A DNA stretch of 64,000 nt from Pseudozyma flocculosa PF-1 (lineage: Eukaryota > Basidiomycota > Ustilaginomycetes > Ustilaginales > Ustilaginaceae), in NCBI RefSeq assembly GCF_000417875.1, contig NW_006920872.1:292197-356196 (forward strand). The letters run 5' to 3'. Shown here piece after piece: positions 1 through 11,870 of this stretch. The notes under the pieces were generated by a model. The model saw only the letters and a list, made by a program, of their open reading frames with translations. It searched no databases and was not told the DNA's origin. Position numbers and translations under genes: made by a program. Each line of letters opens with the position of its first letter. The first letter of the stretch is position 1.

Positions 1-2443
1 TCTCGTAGACAGCCTTGTCCTCGGCTTCGTCGTCGTCGTCGTCGTCTTCGGCCTGAGCAGCGCCTTCGACGCTCTCTTCGGCCGCCGGCGTCGACGGACC
101 TTCGACGGTGGGCGACAAGGCGCAGACGGACCCGCTCTCGTCCGAAGATCGGCTCTGCGACCGCCTCTTGGGCCCTCGCAGATTCCGAATGGCCGACAGG
201 TCGGCCGAAGCCGCCCTCTTGGTTGACAGTCTGTCGGCGCCCGGCGTGTTGGCGCGCGATGACTGGGATACGCTGGGCGATCCAGGGCCCAGATCGATGC
301 CCTCCTCGGTCGTGGCGTGCGTCGAGGGTGAGTCGCCTTCGCCGCTGCTGTGCGTCGCCGACGTGTCCACCGATGAGGGCGACGTGGCCCGCCATTGCCG
401 CATGTGATCCGGCAGCGAGGTCGGCGGGGCGAGCGTGCCCGCTGCCGCCTCGCTCTGGCCGGACACGGACGCCGGCAGCGCCTGCAGCTCAGAGCCGACG
501 GCCGCCTCGTCCTGCGCAATCTCGCGCTCCACCAGCACCTCGACGACTTGCGCCCAGTCCTGATTGTGCTCCTTGAGCAGGCTGCGGACCTCTGCGAGGC
601 TGTACTGGCCGCGCGTGCTCTCCAGGACCATCTTCTCGGTGCTCGTTGGCTCGCCGCCGTCCCCGTCCTCCTCAGCTTCCCCTATGGTCCCTGTCCCTGC
701 CTTGCTGGCCCTCGAAGCGGAAGAAGCGTCGTCTTGGGCGGCCGCAACGCTTCTCTCCTTGATGCGGGGTAGGCCCGTGTGCGGGCCATCGATGTTGCGG
801 ATCGAGCTGTAATGCTCCCAGTTGTGATAGGCGATGTAGAGGGGCCCATAGGCTTCCACCAGCGCATCGGACGGCTGCGCCTCGACCGCACCGGCCTTGG
901 AGGTCGATGCGACGTCGTTGGCCTCGACGGTCGATTCGGACGCGTCCGCCGACACTGCGGTGTCATCCTGGCCGGCCAGCTTCTGCGCCGACTCCTTTTT
1001 GCGAGCGCGCGACTCTGTCCTCTTGGCGCGCCGCTGCTCTCGACTCGAGGGAGGTGGCCCCTCGGAGCCGGGAGCGATGCTGTTCTGCATCCTGAGGCGT
1101 TCCTGCTCCCGATCCTCGCGGGACCTGACGGCCTCGGGCGAGTCGTCGTCGGCCGAGACGACGTAGACAAGGCCGGGCTGGACAATCTTGATCTGCTTCT
1201 GCATCATCTGCGCAAAGGCGTGGAGCTCGAGGTGGCCACCGTACGTGCCATTCTCCCGCATCAGCCGGACGTAGGCATCGAAGGGCTGGTCGTCGACAAA
1301 GCCGGCAAAGCGGTCGGCGTGGGCGGCCAGGTGGTCGCAGGTCTCCTGCCGCAGCCGAGCATGCTGGGTGGGGAAGCCGTAGAGCTGGTCCGAGAGGGCA
1401 CGAAAGAGGCAGTTGCCGTCCCCGGTGGTGTTGGCGGCGTAGAGGCTCATAAGCTTGAGCTGCTCGTTGAGCTCCTTTTCCACCTGCGCCGGGTCATCGA
1501 GGCCATTTGTGAGGCGGGCACGGCTACTCCTCGTCACGCGCTCGTCTGTGGCGAAAGCAGCAGCAACAGCAGCAGCAGGGGTCGAAGCGGAAGGAGCACG
1601 GGTCAGCCTTGTCGCTCTCTGCCTGCAGATCGAGAGCCACAGCGCGACGCAGCGACGGATCGGGCCAAGGGAGCGACATCCGGCCAGACGATACCGCCGT
1701 GCCGGGTCGACCCGGGGGGCAGCACCGATGACGAAGAAGCGCCAGCGGCCACCAGGGCCCTGCGACAAGAAACCAAACTTTTGGCCTCGACGATGGGCAC
1801 CGCCGCCCCCTCCACGTTGCTGCACTTTCGCTTTTGGCTGCTGGTTGCTGGACGGCGAATTTCGCGCCCCCCTCTGGCCCCTCTTCCCGATGGCCCCCAC
1901 ACAGCTCGCGGGCCCGATTTTTGGATTTGCGATTTTTTTTCCACCCCTCTGCCGCTCGCCTCGCCTGCCCGCTGGCCCAGAGGGGGACGGCAGGCGTGCG
2001 ATTGGGCGAGCGAATTGGGCGAGCCAGCCGGCCAGTTGGCCAGCTGGCTGGTTGTCGCCTGGCTGCTGCCACGGCCGCCGCCGCTGCCATGCAGGCGAGC
2101 GTTGTCGCTGACCGCAAGGCCGGTGGCTGCTCCGGGTCATCGCAGGGCTTGCCCTCGTCGAGGCCGTCTCTTTGCAGCAGCGCCAGCACCAGCAGTGGCG
2201 GAGAGGACAGAGAGAGAAAGAGAAAGAGGGTGCGTGGCGATAGAGCCACGGCAACGGAGCGACAGCATCGTCGCTTTGGGCATCGAGTCGACCGGGACCT
2301 TGGCGACGAATGGCTGGAGGGCCGACGGCAGAAGCCACACGGGATCCGCGCTACTCACTCTTGACAGCATTGACCTTGGTTCGGGCGCTTCGCCTGGTGC
2401 CGGCAGCTACAGCAGCGGTGCCGTTCCGCTGTGCCCTCCCCAT
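1..2443 (-). CDS. OTU-family deubiquitinase (OTUD3-like), 3' end cut off by the window
   Basis: Predicted ubiquitin-specific cysteine protease. Exon 1 is 2359-2443, with the start codon at 2441-2443 and 28 codons in the MGRAQRNG frame. Exon 2 is 1-1545 and stays open to the window edge. The donor (GTGAGT at 2353-2358) and the acceptor (CACAG ending at 1546) join in phase, giving Lys-Asn-Glu across the junction. The catalytic loop GDGNCLFRALSDQLYG places the nucleophile Cys near residue 74. The general-base His lies in WEHYSSIRNIDG near residue 273. A UBA/CUE-like helix segment follows (ESTRGQYSLAEVRSLLKEH), as in OTUD3. The rest is a Ser-rich tail ending in an Asp/Glu run. The first intron (813 bp) is long for this genome, and an additional small exon cannot be excluded. 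The OTU assignment is firm; the OTUD3 subclass is inference. Confidence 0.85.
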
Positions 2444-3754
2444 GGTGCCATACGACGACGTCGGTCTGCGGCGAGAGGGTGAGGTCGAGGGGAAAAGGGA
2501 GGGAGAGGCGGAGGTGTCGGTGGTCGATCCGTTGCCCTCGTCACCTTGGCTTTCCCAAGGATTCGGGCGACGGGGAGGCTGCGAGGAAGGCGGTTGGCCA
2601 GAGTGACTGGCCTCGCACCTTGCAGGCAGCTCTAGAGGTCGTGGTGAGAACGACGCTCGGAAGTTGAGGGGGTTGAAGGTGGACGACGTCGTCGGCGGCA
2701 GGTCGAGGGGCGAGTGCGTCCAAGGTCGGGCGTCGAGAAGCGGCAAGTGCGGAGGAATGCGGGCGGAGGAGGGAGGGGATCAGAGCGATGCAGACGAAGG
2801 GTGGGGCGATGGTCGATGCCCGCAGGCAGAATACCGGGCGCGGGATTGATGCGACGATGGAGAGGAAGGGGTCTATGGCGCTGCTGAAGCAAAGGGCCCT
2901 GGTGTTGGAGAGAGAGGTGAGAGGCCGCGGCGAGTGCGGCGGCGGGGCGGCGGCGGCGGCGAGATGGATGGCGGTTAGGCTTTTGCTGCGCCAGGGTCCT
3001 AGCTGAAAGGCGACCAGCCAAAATACGCCTGCCTCGAGGTACCAAGGCGGCGACGACGCTGCTGCTGTTGAAACGGTCTGGCCAGCGAGCAATACAGTAC
3101 GAGCGAGGCCTCTGCGCGGATCGTGCGTGTGTACGAGTGCGTGCGTAGGTGCGTAGCTCTCTCTCTCAGAGCCTCTCTCAGTCTCTCCTTTGATGTGCCT
3201 CTGCGGGCCCCTGCTGGCCTGTCGGGCGACCTTGCCTGTCTGCTGCAGCAGAGATGGCGAGGGGGGGCTTGGACCGCGCGCCCGGCCGCCCGCCTTCGGG
3301 GCTCGGGCACAGCTAGGCTCTGGGCCAATCCTCGCCACCCCTCGAGAATGGCGCTCGACAGCCTGCCTGCACATGCGTTCATCAGCCTCGAGCCGTGGCC
3401 AAGCTGCGGTCCAGGCCGGTACAGTAGGCCGGTACAGACAGCGAGGTTGAGGAGGCTTGGGCGTAGCGGCAAGGCACCAATGCACGGCGGCCAACAGCTA
3501 GGATGCGCTGGCTAGGTTGCGGGCCGAGCCGAGCCAGAGCCAGGGCCAGGGTCAGGGTCAGGGCCTCCACACCCAATTCTCGTCTTGCTTGGGGCGGCGA
3601 GAAGGCGGCTTGGTTGCTTCAGGCGCCCCCGCGCGGCCGCGACCCGACGGGCCCTTGTCCGCCTTTGCTTGCGGCTCTCTCTCTATCCTCGATCATCGAC
3701 TCCGGCCCTTCCGCCTTCATTATTCCATCGGCCGCACGCTAGCTCCCTTCCGTC
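2444..3754. promoter_or_regulatory. Divergent intergenic region between OTU and RS-like genes
   Basis: This 1.3 kb sits between two head-to-head start codons. It is GC-rich and holds CT/GA tracts (for example around 3158-3190) and a short CAGGGT/CAGGGC tandem near 3545-3570. No reading frame here shows a recognisable protein. Probably the two promoters and 5' leaders. I see no clear TATA box. Confidence 0.5.
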
Positions 3755-5302
3755 ATGGGCGAGCACTCTCGCTCAGAGGATCGCGATCGGGATCGTCGCC
3801 ATCGCCGCCACGACACCACAGCCACACGAGACGAGCAACGAAGCCGTCATAGGGATCGTGAGCGCTCGAGGGACCGATCAGACCGGCGCCGCGACGACCG
3901 CGACAAGGCTGCCTCCTCGAGCCATCGGCGGCGATCTCGTGCAGATGCGGGCGAGGTCGCCGCCGAAGACGACGATCATGGCAACGACCACGACCACCGC
4001 CACGACGACGACCAGCCGGGTCCAGCACCTCCGCCTCGCGTCGACCCGCACCTCGACGAGCTCGGCGTGGCACCGCTGACAAACGACGACTACTTTCAAA
4101 AGGCCGCCGAGTTCAAGGTTTGGCTCTCCGAGTCAAAGGGCCGCTACCTCGACGAGATTTCGAGCAAGGAGGCTCGCCGCTACTTTGACAAGTTTGTCGA
4201 CCGCTGGAACTCGGGCAGACTGAGCGGTGAGTAGGAGCGTTGTGCGCGTTCGCGAGCGACGGACGGACGGCTTGCCTGATCGCATCTTGCCCCGAGGTCT
4301 GCTTCCTGCGCCCATAGACGACTTCTACCTGGGAAAGGTCCGCTCCGCTGCCGCGCCTTCGTCTACGCAGACGCGGCACAAGTGGAACTTTGCCTCCAAG
4401 TCGTCCTATACCCAGGCAGAGCAGGATGCGCTGGCCAGCATCCGGGACACGGTCGATACAATGACCAACGCCGAGACCAGGGGTGCCAAGGAAGCCCGGG
4501 AAGCCGAACGCAAGGCCAGCAAGGGAAGCGGCTGCGTGGCGGCGAGGGCGGCGAAGACGAGCAGCGAGCCGCGACGGGTGCCAACAGCGGCGCCGCGGAC
4601 TCGGGCTGGGGCTCCAAGCGCCCCGCAAGCGGCGCCACGTCGAGCTACGCCGATCGNNNNNNNNNNNNNNNNNNNNCGAGCGAGAGGCGGTCGAAGAGGC
4701 GAAGCAGCGCGAGGAGGCGGCCAAGAGGCGCAGGGTGAATCGCGACGCCCGAGATCTGGCCGAGGAGCTGGCGCCGCGCGCCACGGGTCGCGATGCCTTG
4801 ATTGAAAAGAGGCGAGAGCGCAATGCCGCCAACCGCGATTTCGCCAACCGCAAGGACGACGATGGACTCGAGCTGGACGACGCCACGCTCATGGGGGGCG
4901 ACGATTACGGTGCAGCGTGAGTGCAGCGCCTTGGCATGCCTTGTCTGCTTGCTGATCCGGCGCTCGGTGTGCATAGGCTGACGCTGCTCTCCGGATGTCC
5001 TTGCTCTTCGCTGACGTTGTGCGCCCACAGGCTGCAGGGCAAGAGCGGTGGCACCAGCCGTCGCGAACAGGCAAGACAAGAGCGCCGACAGGAGAGGCAG
5101 GCCGAGATGACTGAGCGTGTGGCGGCGATGCGGTCCAAGGAGCAGGATACGATGGCCATGTTCAAGCAGGTGAGGACGGTGTCGCTCGACGGGCCGGGCC
5201 TGAGCTCTTTGCTGACCTTCTTGGTTCTGCATGGCCCCGCCCACCCCTGATACGCCGGATCAGCTCGCTCAGCAGCGATTCGGCGGAGGCGCGGGCAGCT
5301 AG
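3755..5302 (+). CDS. Arg/Asp/His-rich nuclear-type protein of unknown function (gapped, frameshifted in this assembly)
   Basis: Exons are 3755-4226, 4318-4916, 5031-5169 and 5264-5302; all donors are GTGAG(T/G) and all acceptors end in AG. The N-terminus is a low-complexity RS/RD/HD tract of about 100 residues. It is followed by a conserved-looking globular block (DDYFQKAAEFKVWLSESKG and YFDKFVDRWNSGRLS). The C-terminus is basic and coiled (NRDARDLAEEL, LMGGDDYGAAL) and ends AMFKQLAQQRFGGGAGS. The spacing resembles a widespread eukaryotic RS-like protein family whose name I cannot fix. Exon 2 changes frame twice. One shift is near 4520-4535, consistent with one missing base. The other is across 20 Ns at 4657-4676. 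Because the motifs continue in the new frames, assembly error is more likely than a pseudogene. Confidence 0.7.
4657..4676. other. Assembly gap (20 Ns)
   Basis: Twenty undetermined bases fall inside exon 2 of the RS-like gene. The reading frame before the gap (ending SSYAD) differs from the one after it (starting EREAVEEAK), so the true gap length is not 20 modulo the frame. Confidence 0.98.
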
Positions 5303-6766
5303 ACCCGCTGCTAGGTCGGCCTCTCGATCTACGGTCAGTACCGTCAGGCCGTTGGTTGCTGACGGCCACTGATGGCCTGGTCGGGCGAGCTTTTCGTGGA
5401 GAGCAGCAGCTAGCGATGGCTTAAGCGTTTGGAAAACCCTTGCGAAAATGGCAGTCGTGCGGTAATCATGTCGAGGCGGGCCCTCTCTTCGCAGGCGCGC
5501 CTCAGGGCCTCGTCGTGTTGGAGTGTTGATCTCCACATTGCTGGCCGGCTAGATACACGACGGGCCAGGCGATGCACTACCTTCCTACCATCTCTGGCCT
5601 CCTTGCAGTAGGTCGAGATTGTCGCCCCCTCTTTGGAATGCGTTCGAGCGAGTCAAACACCTGGACGGTGTCGTTGCCGCTCGCGGCACGGTCTGTATTC
5701 GGCATGAGCAGGACGAGGGGGTCTTCCTTGGAAGCAAACGATCGACGCATGCCCGTTCCCGACCCGGGACGGCGGAGCTGGTGGGTTTGGCCAGTCGCCA
5801 CCGACAGTCTGCAGGCAGGCCTAACGGACCGCCGTCATTCTCGCTCCGCTCCTACCTCTCCGCCGAATGTCAATGGCAAAGCCTCTTCTCACTCGTCCCG
5901 CCTCGTCGAACAACCGGCCCTCTCCCAGTCGGGCGACGTCAATCGTCGTCTAGGTCTGCGCCCGCTGTAGCTATGTACCTGTACAACCATCCCGGCGTCG
6001 GCGCCAACAATGATGTTGAGAATGAGAGCCAGTGGAGCTCTAGCTGGCCAGCGGGCAAAGTACGGCGCAGAGGAGCGACTCTAGGAGCCTGCTACTGCCG
6101 CCGATAGTGGGCCATCTAGTCGAGGGCGTCCCCCCTTGTCTGTGAAACCACTGACAATGGCGGCCTCTTGCCGTGTCATCTTTGCAGTCGAAAGAGGTGC
6201 CGAACCTACCTTCGGCCATCTTCGACGGCCAGGCTGCGGCTTCGTATCGGCCTTCAGTGGCCGTTCGGAGGTCGGCCCCCCTCTTCGACTGCCAGATTGT
6301 AGACTTGACCCCCTCGCATGAGCCACACGGGCTGTCCTCGACCTCGTCCTCGACCTCGACGGTCCCATGGATGGACGGTTCATCACCTCATCCCTTCCCT
6401 CTGGACCTCGATCTGCCCTCACTCTGCCTCGTCTCCTCTCTGCCCTCACTTGCAACCTTTGAACCTCTGCGCCCGACCTTGATATCGTTCTCGCACTCCG
6501 GCACGGTGGCCGTCACAACCACTCAAGCAGCGGTCCGAAGCACAGCTCGGTTCCTCGCCCACCTTTCCGGGCCAAAGGGGCTCCGTTGCCTGGCTGCTCT
6601 CCTGACCCACTTCCGTCCTCGGCCCCACCTCGTCGGCTCAACGGCGCTCACGGCGCAAGTCCCACTACTCTTGCCGTCGCTGCTTCTTGCCCTTGAGACA
6701 TCGCCATACTCTCTAGGCGCCCGCATCAGGCCACCCCGCCTTTGCTCGTCCATACACGCCTTCGAC
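5303..6766. promoter_or_regulatory. Intergenic region and likely 5' leader of the coiled-coil/SDR gene
   Basis: About 1.5 kb between two genes on the same strand. The last 590 bases (6173-6766) are open in the frame of the downstream gene. However, they encode only Ser/Pro/Leu-rich low-complexity sequence from a pyrimidine-rich stretch and contain no in-frame ATG near their start. I read them as leader rather than coding sequence. Confidence 0.5.
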
Positions 6767-9700
6767 ATGCCGACACTCAACGGGCAGGTGCCCCCTCCGA
6801 GATCCCCCTTTCGCGCGATCGGCAACAGGACACCAGCAGTGGCAAGCCCCGAGTCGACCGCCAAGTCTGGTCTGACTGCGCTCCCCAACCAGCACCGACT
6901 CTCGGCAAGCCAGAAGCTGGCAGCCAAACGAGCCAGCTCATCCTCGCCGGGCAGGAACAGCCCGCGCTCCAACGCACACATGTCCTCGGCGCAAGACACC
7001 ATCTCGCCGTCGTTGTCGAGCGGCAGCCTCAACAGACGAGCCGCGGTCAGCCGCCGACCAAGCAGCGCCACGGCTCCGAGCGCCTCCTCACCATCGAGCA
7101 CAGTCTCCTCTATGTCGAGGTCCGGCTCAAGCTCCTCAGCAGGGACAGACTTCAAGTCACAGATGAGGCAAGCACGTAGCCAGAGGTCGACCGCCACGAA
7201 CGCTTCTGCGGCCATACAGTCCTCGCCGAGCGACACCGGCTTGACCGGAGAGGACACGGATGCGACCAGCGACCTCGAGGCCTATGCTTCGAGCCTCGTC
7301 TCGCCGACCCACGCCAAGTCGATTGACAGCTCCCTAGCTCGTACCGCCCCAGTGCGCTCACCCTCGCGTCCTCGATCCCACATGGACCTCGGCGAGACGC
7401 CCAAACGAGTCCACCTACCGAAGAATGAAGCTCATCCGACGCTGCCCGCCTCGGTCGGCACCGGTCTGGGCATCTTCAACCTTGCCCCCGGCTCAGCAGG
7501 CGAGTCGTCCGAGGATCCGTTCGCCTCGGTCAAAGGACTCATGGCGGACCTGGGAGATACCATCGGCGGCAGCGCTCAGTCCTCGCCAGAGCTCGACACG
7601 CAGCCTGTCTCGCTCGACGCAGAGGGTGCCGAGTCAAAGAGAGTTCTGGCCTCTTCCCACTCGAGGAGTCATTCGCGTTCCAGTGGGGACGGCAAGAACA
7701 AGGCAGAGTGGAAGGTCGCTCCATCGAGCTCTCTGGTCTCGCTCGTCGGGGTCCAGACCACGGAAAGCATCGAAGACGAGACGGCGGAGGCGGAGCCAGA
7801 GGCAGCCGCACTACCCCAGCCGCTAACGGCACAAGCAGACGAAGATAGAGGCAACGCGCCCTCCGTCGAGCAAGAAGCCCCTAGCACCTCGTCGTCCGAC
7901 ATCAAGGCCGCACAGACCCCGGACAAGCCGAAGAGAGGCGTGTGGGGCTTTCTGCGGTCTCAAAGTGTCTCCTCGACCTCGATGGAAGCAGGATCGGCCG
8001 CCAACACGTCTATCGACGAGCATTCCGTCGCCTCGCCGTCGCAACAGGCCACACCGGTCGTCGCGCAGAGTTCGACGCCGCCGCCCCAACCTGCGCAGCC
8101 TCTGAAGCGGCAGCCGACCTTTGCCAAGTTCTCGCAGCAGCTGAGCGGCTTCGCCTCGGGTTTCAAGGCGCAGAAGACCAAGCACGACCAGGTCGAGACC
8201 AACGACGACGACGATGAGCTGCGGGTGCGCCTACCGAGACGGGCGGTGGACGAGGACAGGCTGGCCGAGCTCATCATCAAATGCGCCGAGGCCAAGCACG
8301 TGCTGCGCACCGACAGCAGTGTCAGCAAGCTGCGCGAGGTGGGACTGAAGCTCGAGGAGGGCTGGAGGGAGCAGCTGGCTGAGGCCCAATCGCTCCGATC
8401 GCGCCTGGACGTGACGCAGGACACCGTCGAAGACCTCGAGGATGAGAACAAGCAGCTGCGGATTCAGCTGGGCACCCTCTCCGAGCAGATCGTTCTGCGG
8501 GAGGATGACCTCAGGCTGCTGCAACAGGCCAGCAAGGAGCAGCTCGAGCGCGAACGGGCGCTGTGGGAGGAAGAGGCAGAGCAGGTCAAGGCCAACGACC
8601 AGTACCAACTGGCAAAGGTGAGGCGGCTCCTCGCCGAGGAGAGGTCGCTATCGGCCCATCTTGAGTTCCTCCTCGCCTCAGCCGTGGCCACCCAGGAAGA
8701 ACGCGTGGCCGATCAGCAAGGTCAGCTAGGTGCCGATGGCATGGGCGACATCAGCCTGGCAGACGGTGACGACGTTGGGGGAGCCTCGCTGTCGCAGTCG
8801 GGCTCGCAGTCGTCGGTCAAGGCCTTTGGAGCGAACGGCTATCCCTCGATGCCCTCGTTCGAGATCCACGATGCGGACACTTCGGAGCTCGGCGTGTCTT
8901 CGCCTCCGGTCGCAGCCGGCGCAGATCTCTCAGATCGCATGACACGGCGTGTCTCGATGCGGAGCAGCAAGAGGGGCAGCACCGAGGTCGAGGTCCTCTT
9001 CCACGTCCCCGCCTCGCCCGGCTCGTCGCGTCCGCCGACTACGCTCTTCAGCGAGCCGCCGACGTTTGGCAACTTTGCCAAGCTGGGCCTGCTCTCGCCC
9101 CTGCTGTCGTCTGCGCGCCGAAAGTCGAGGTCATCGTCGTCGTCGTCGTCGCACGCGCGAGGCATTGACGGAGCAGCTCCGCACTTCTTCTCGCCCTGCC
9201 CAGCGCACCGCGTCAGGGTCACGCAGTCCAGCATGGAGGGCGTGCCGGACTCGGTGTCGAAGCTGCCGCTGCTCGAGCACAAGGTCATCCTGGTGTTTGG
9301 CACCGATCCCAGCTATCTCTCGAGCATCGTGGTCGGGATGGTGCGGCGCGGGGCGTCTGCCGTCGCCATCGCTTGCCCGTCCTACGCACTGGCCCAGACC
9401 GTGCTGGACGACTTGTCGGCGCCGGATCTGAGCGTGAAGACTCTGGCTGTCGAGGCCAGCCTCGACTCGATCGCAAGCATCGAGGCTGCCCTGACAGCGT
9501 GCACCGTGGCCTTTGATGGGCTCGACTGCATCGTCAATGCCTACCGACCGGACCTGAGCGCCGGCGCCAGCGGCAGCCTGGAGCGCGGCGATGCCGACGT
9601 CTGCACGCTCCAGGACGTCCTCTTCCGCCTGCCCCGCGTGCTGCGCATCCAGACGACGGCGCTGCGTGCCCTCTCGCGGCGCAGGGGCGGAGAGATGGAC

Positions 9701-10518
9701 GCCCTCGACGCCGACGACACGCGGACGTCGGGCACGCAGAGCAGCTATGGCACCTCGGTGCTCAACATCGTCTTCGAGCCGCCCGCATGCGCCGCGCCCA
9801 ACGACGAGGCGCCCATGTTCGGAGGCATGTACAGGCAGGCGATGTTTGGGCTGGTCCGCGACGTCGCCGTCGCAAACGAGGGCCCAGAGGTGCGCGTCAA
9901 TGCGATGCTGACGCGCAACGAGGCAGGTGAGTCTTCCTCTGTCTATGGCCCAACGAGCAGCTTTGCTCCTGGCGCGATGGGGCTGACGAGTTTGTCCCTG
10001 CTTCCCCCGCCTCGATTGGAAGCAGGTGAGACCGAGTCCGAGGACCAGGCTATCTCGTACCTGCTCTCCGACCTCTCCGAGTTCGTCAACGGATCCATCT
10101 GGACGCCTTCATCGATCCCAGGCTCCGGTACCACCGGGTGAGTGCAAGCGGCGGCAGCGGCCCCTTCTCGAGTAGGCGGCGCGATGATCCTGACGTCTCG
10201 CTGGCTGCACATGCCTGCCCTCGGAACCCTGCGCCCAGATCCAGCTACAGCTGCGCCGGCCCGCCTCTGTGCGCCATCGAGAGCCTGCGCGATCCCAGCA
10301 CCAACGCCGAGACGCGGGCGTCGCAGATCCGCGCGCGCCTCGAGGCGGCCAAGGCCGTGTCCGACGCCGAGGTGCTCAAGGCGACGCGCGAGGAAAACGA
10401 CCTCCTCGAGAGCCGGACGCACAAGCAGGACGAGCGGATCCGCCAGCTCGAGTGCGAGCTCGCCGAGGTCCGTCAGCGCCTCCAACAGACCGAGGAGGCC
10501 GTCAGCACCCTCTTCTGA
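6767..10518 (+). CDS. Coiled-coil protein with a degenerate short-chain-dehydrogenase-like domain
   Basis: Exons are 6767-9926, 10026-10137 and 10239-10518, giving 1183 residues. Residues 1 to about 480 are Ser/Ala/Pro-rich and probably disordered. A coiled coil covers about 485-630 (DRLAELIIKCAEAKHVLR to LAKVRRLLAEERSLSAH). A second linker carries a poly-Ser run. From about 838 to 1090 there is a Rossmann-like segment: KVILVFGTDPSYLSSIVVG at the nucleotide-loop position, then alternating beta/alpha, MYRQAMFGLVRDVA where SDRs carry YxxxK, and the SDR-like VRVNAM. The catalytic Lys is Met, and the glycine motif is broken, so catalysis looks lost. A C-terminal helix of about 70 residues (RARLEAAKAVSDAEVLK to RQRLQQTEEA) forms a second coil. 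Start chosen at MPTLNGQ. The first intron is 99 bp with no in-frame stop, so it may be retained. The function is unknown; a scaffold role is a guess. Confidence 0.75.
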
Positions 10519-10799
10519 GGGTTGGCTTTTGCCGCTGCAATGCTGGCGTGGCATTGTCTGGTTACCTTGCCCAGCTGGAGAGGCAGGGAGAGGGGGGAAG
10601 GTGGCCTCCCTCGTCGGTGCCGTGCGTCCGGTTGTAATTTATGCCCCTCTCTCTTCCTCGTGTCACCTAGACCCATCGCACTTGCTCCCTCACGCTCTCG
10701 CCCGCGACGATGACGGCGCTTGTCCAAAGAAAGGGCGTAGTTGATTGCCTCTGCACCGCCGTCGGTCGATCCTCGCGCGCAAGATGCGCCGGGGATGGA

Positions 10800-11870
10800 T
10801 CAGACGGCCCTCATCTGGTCCTGCATCTTGATCTTGGCCTCCTTGGCCTTGACCTCTGCGGAACCGAGGACGTCGCCGACCTTGAGGCCGGTCGACTTTT
10901 CGACTTCCGAGAGGCCGGAGCGGAGGCCGCGCTCTGCGCCCGATTTCGCCTCCTCGACCTTGTGGCTGGCCGACTGGATCGAGCTGCGGAACGCCGAGAC
11001 GAGCGACTCGCGCTGCTCGGTGAGCGCCGGCGCGTGGGCCTTTTCCAGCTCGACGTAGTACGACGACAGGTTGGTCGCGAGCTTGGGCTGGAAGTAGTTG
11101 AGCGAGGCCACCAGGAAGAGGGGTGGTGTGATGAACCGGATCGGGAACGAGCCTTTGCGCGTCCACCGTAGCGAAGGGACGTGTGCGAGCGAGGGGTTCA
11201 GATCAGCGAGTCGTTCCTCGCCGACGATATGCAGGCAAATGAGCGCCGGGACGACTTACGGAATCGAGTAAAGACCGAGCCAGTCAAGGTAGCCACACCG
11301 ACGTAGAGGAGGCCTGGTGTGAGAGGCTCGTCGGCGGGCACGAGCGACTTGACCTCCTCTGTTTCGGTTGCATCGGCAGGGGTGAAGGCGGGTTCAGCAT
11401 GACCTCTGGGTGGACGGCGTGGGATGCGCCGACGTGCCAGCCGGAGTGCATCGGCAGCACACTCACTCTCAATCTTCCTCTCGACGCCGATCCACTTCTC
11501 AATGGAGCCAGAGAGGGCCTCTCTCGTCTCCTTTGTCGCGCCCTGAAGGCCCCGTCGCGCACTGCCAATCTGTCGTTCCAGCTCAGTCTGGGTGGGTACC
11601 AGCTTGACCTCGGGCTCGGGGAGCGGGTAGATGGGGAGCTGCAGTGGCGGGGCGAAAGCAGTGTTGATGTGTTCGAGAGGAAGCGAAAGAGGCTTGGTGA
11701 GTAGGAGCAAGGGCATGGATGGGAAGAGCGCAGCCAGGGTATGATCTCACCTTTTGCGACGAGGGTGCGGGCGCCTCTTCGGCGTGGAGCTTTGTCGTGC
11801 TGGAGACCAGCAGTGCACCAGCGCCGGCAAGCGGAGCGGCCCGAAGGAGCGTCTGGCCGAGCTGCAGCAT
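10800..11870 (-). CDS. MIC27: MICOS complex subunit MIC26/MIC27 (apolipoprotein O-like)
   Basis: Inner-membrane component of the mitochondrial contact site and cristae organizing system. Four exons: 11751-11870, 11467-11638, 11260-11358 and 10800-11152 (247 residues). All junctions are GT-AG and phase-consistent. The N-terminus is MLQLGQTLLRAAPLAGAGAL, basic and hydrophobic as expected for mitochondrial import. It is followed by the family-typical LPIYPLPEPE segment and TELERQIGSARRG. A membrane segment is seen in LTPGLLYVGVATLTGSVF, then RSFPIRFITPPLFLVASLNYF. The C-terminal half is an amphipathic helical region (YYVELEKAHAPALTEQR). Length and order match fungal MIC26/27; the choice between paralogues is not decidable here. 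It is tail-to-tail with the coiled-coil/SDR gene, 281 bp apart. Confidence 0.88.

Noticed and set aside
779..2482. Open frame of 567 codons on the plus strand over the OTU gene
   Set aside because: The minus strand encodes the OTU catalytic motifs; the plus frame is their antisense shadow and begins at GTG.
6173..6766. N-terminal extension of the coiled-coil/SDR protein
   Set aside because: The frame is open but opens with GTG, lies in pyrimidine-rich sequence and has no recognisable conserved content; treated as leader.
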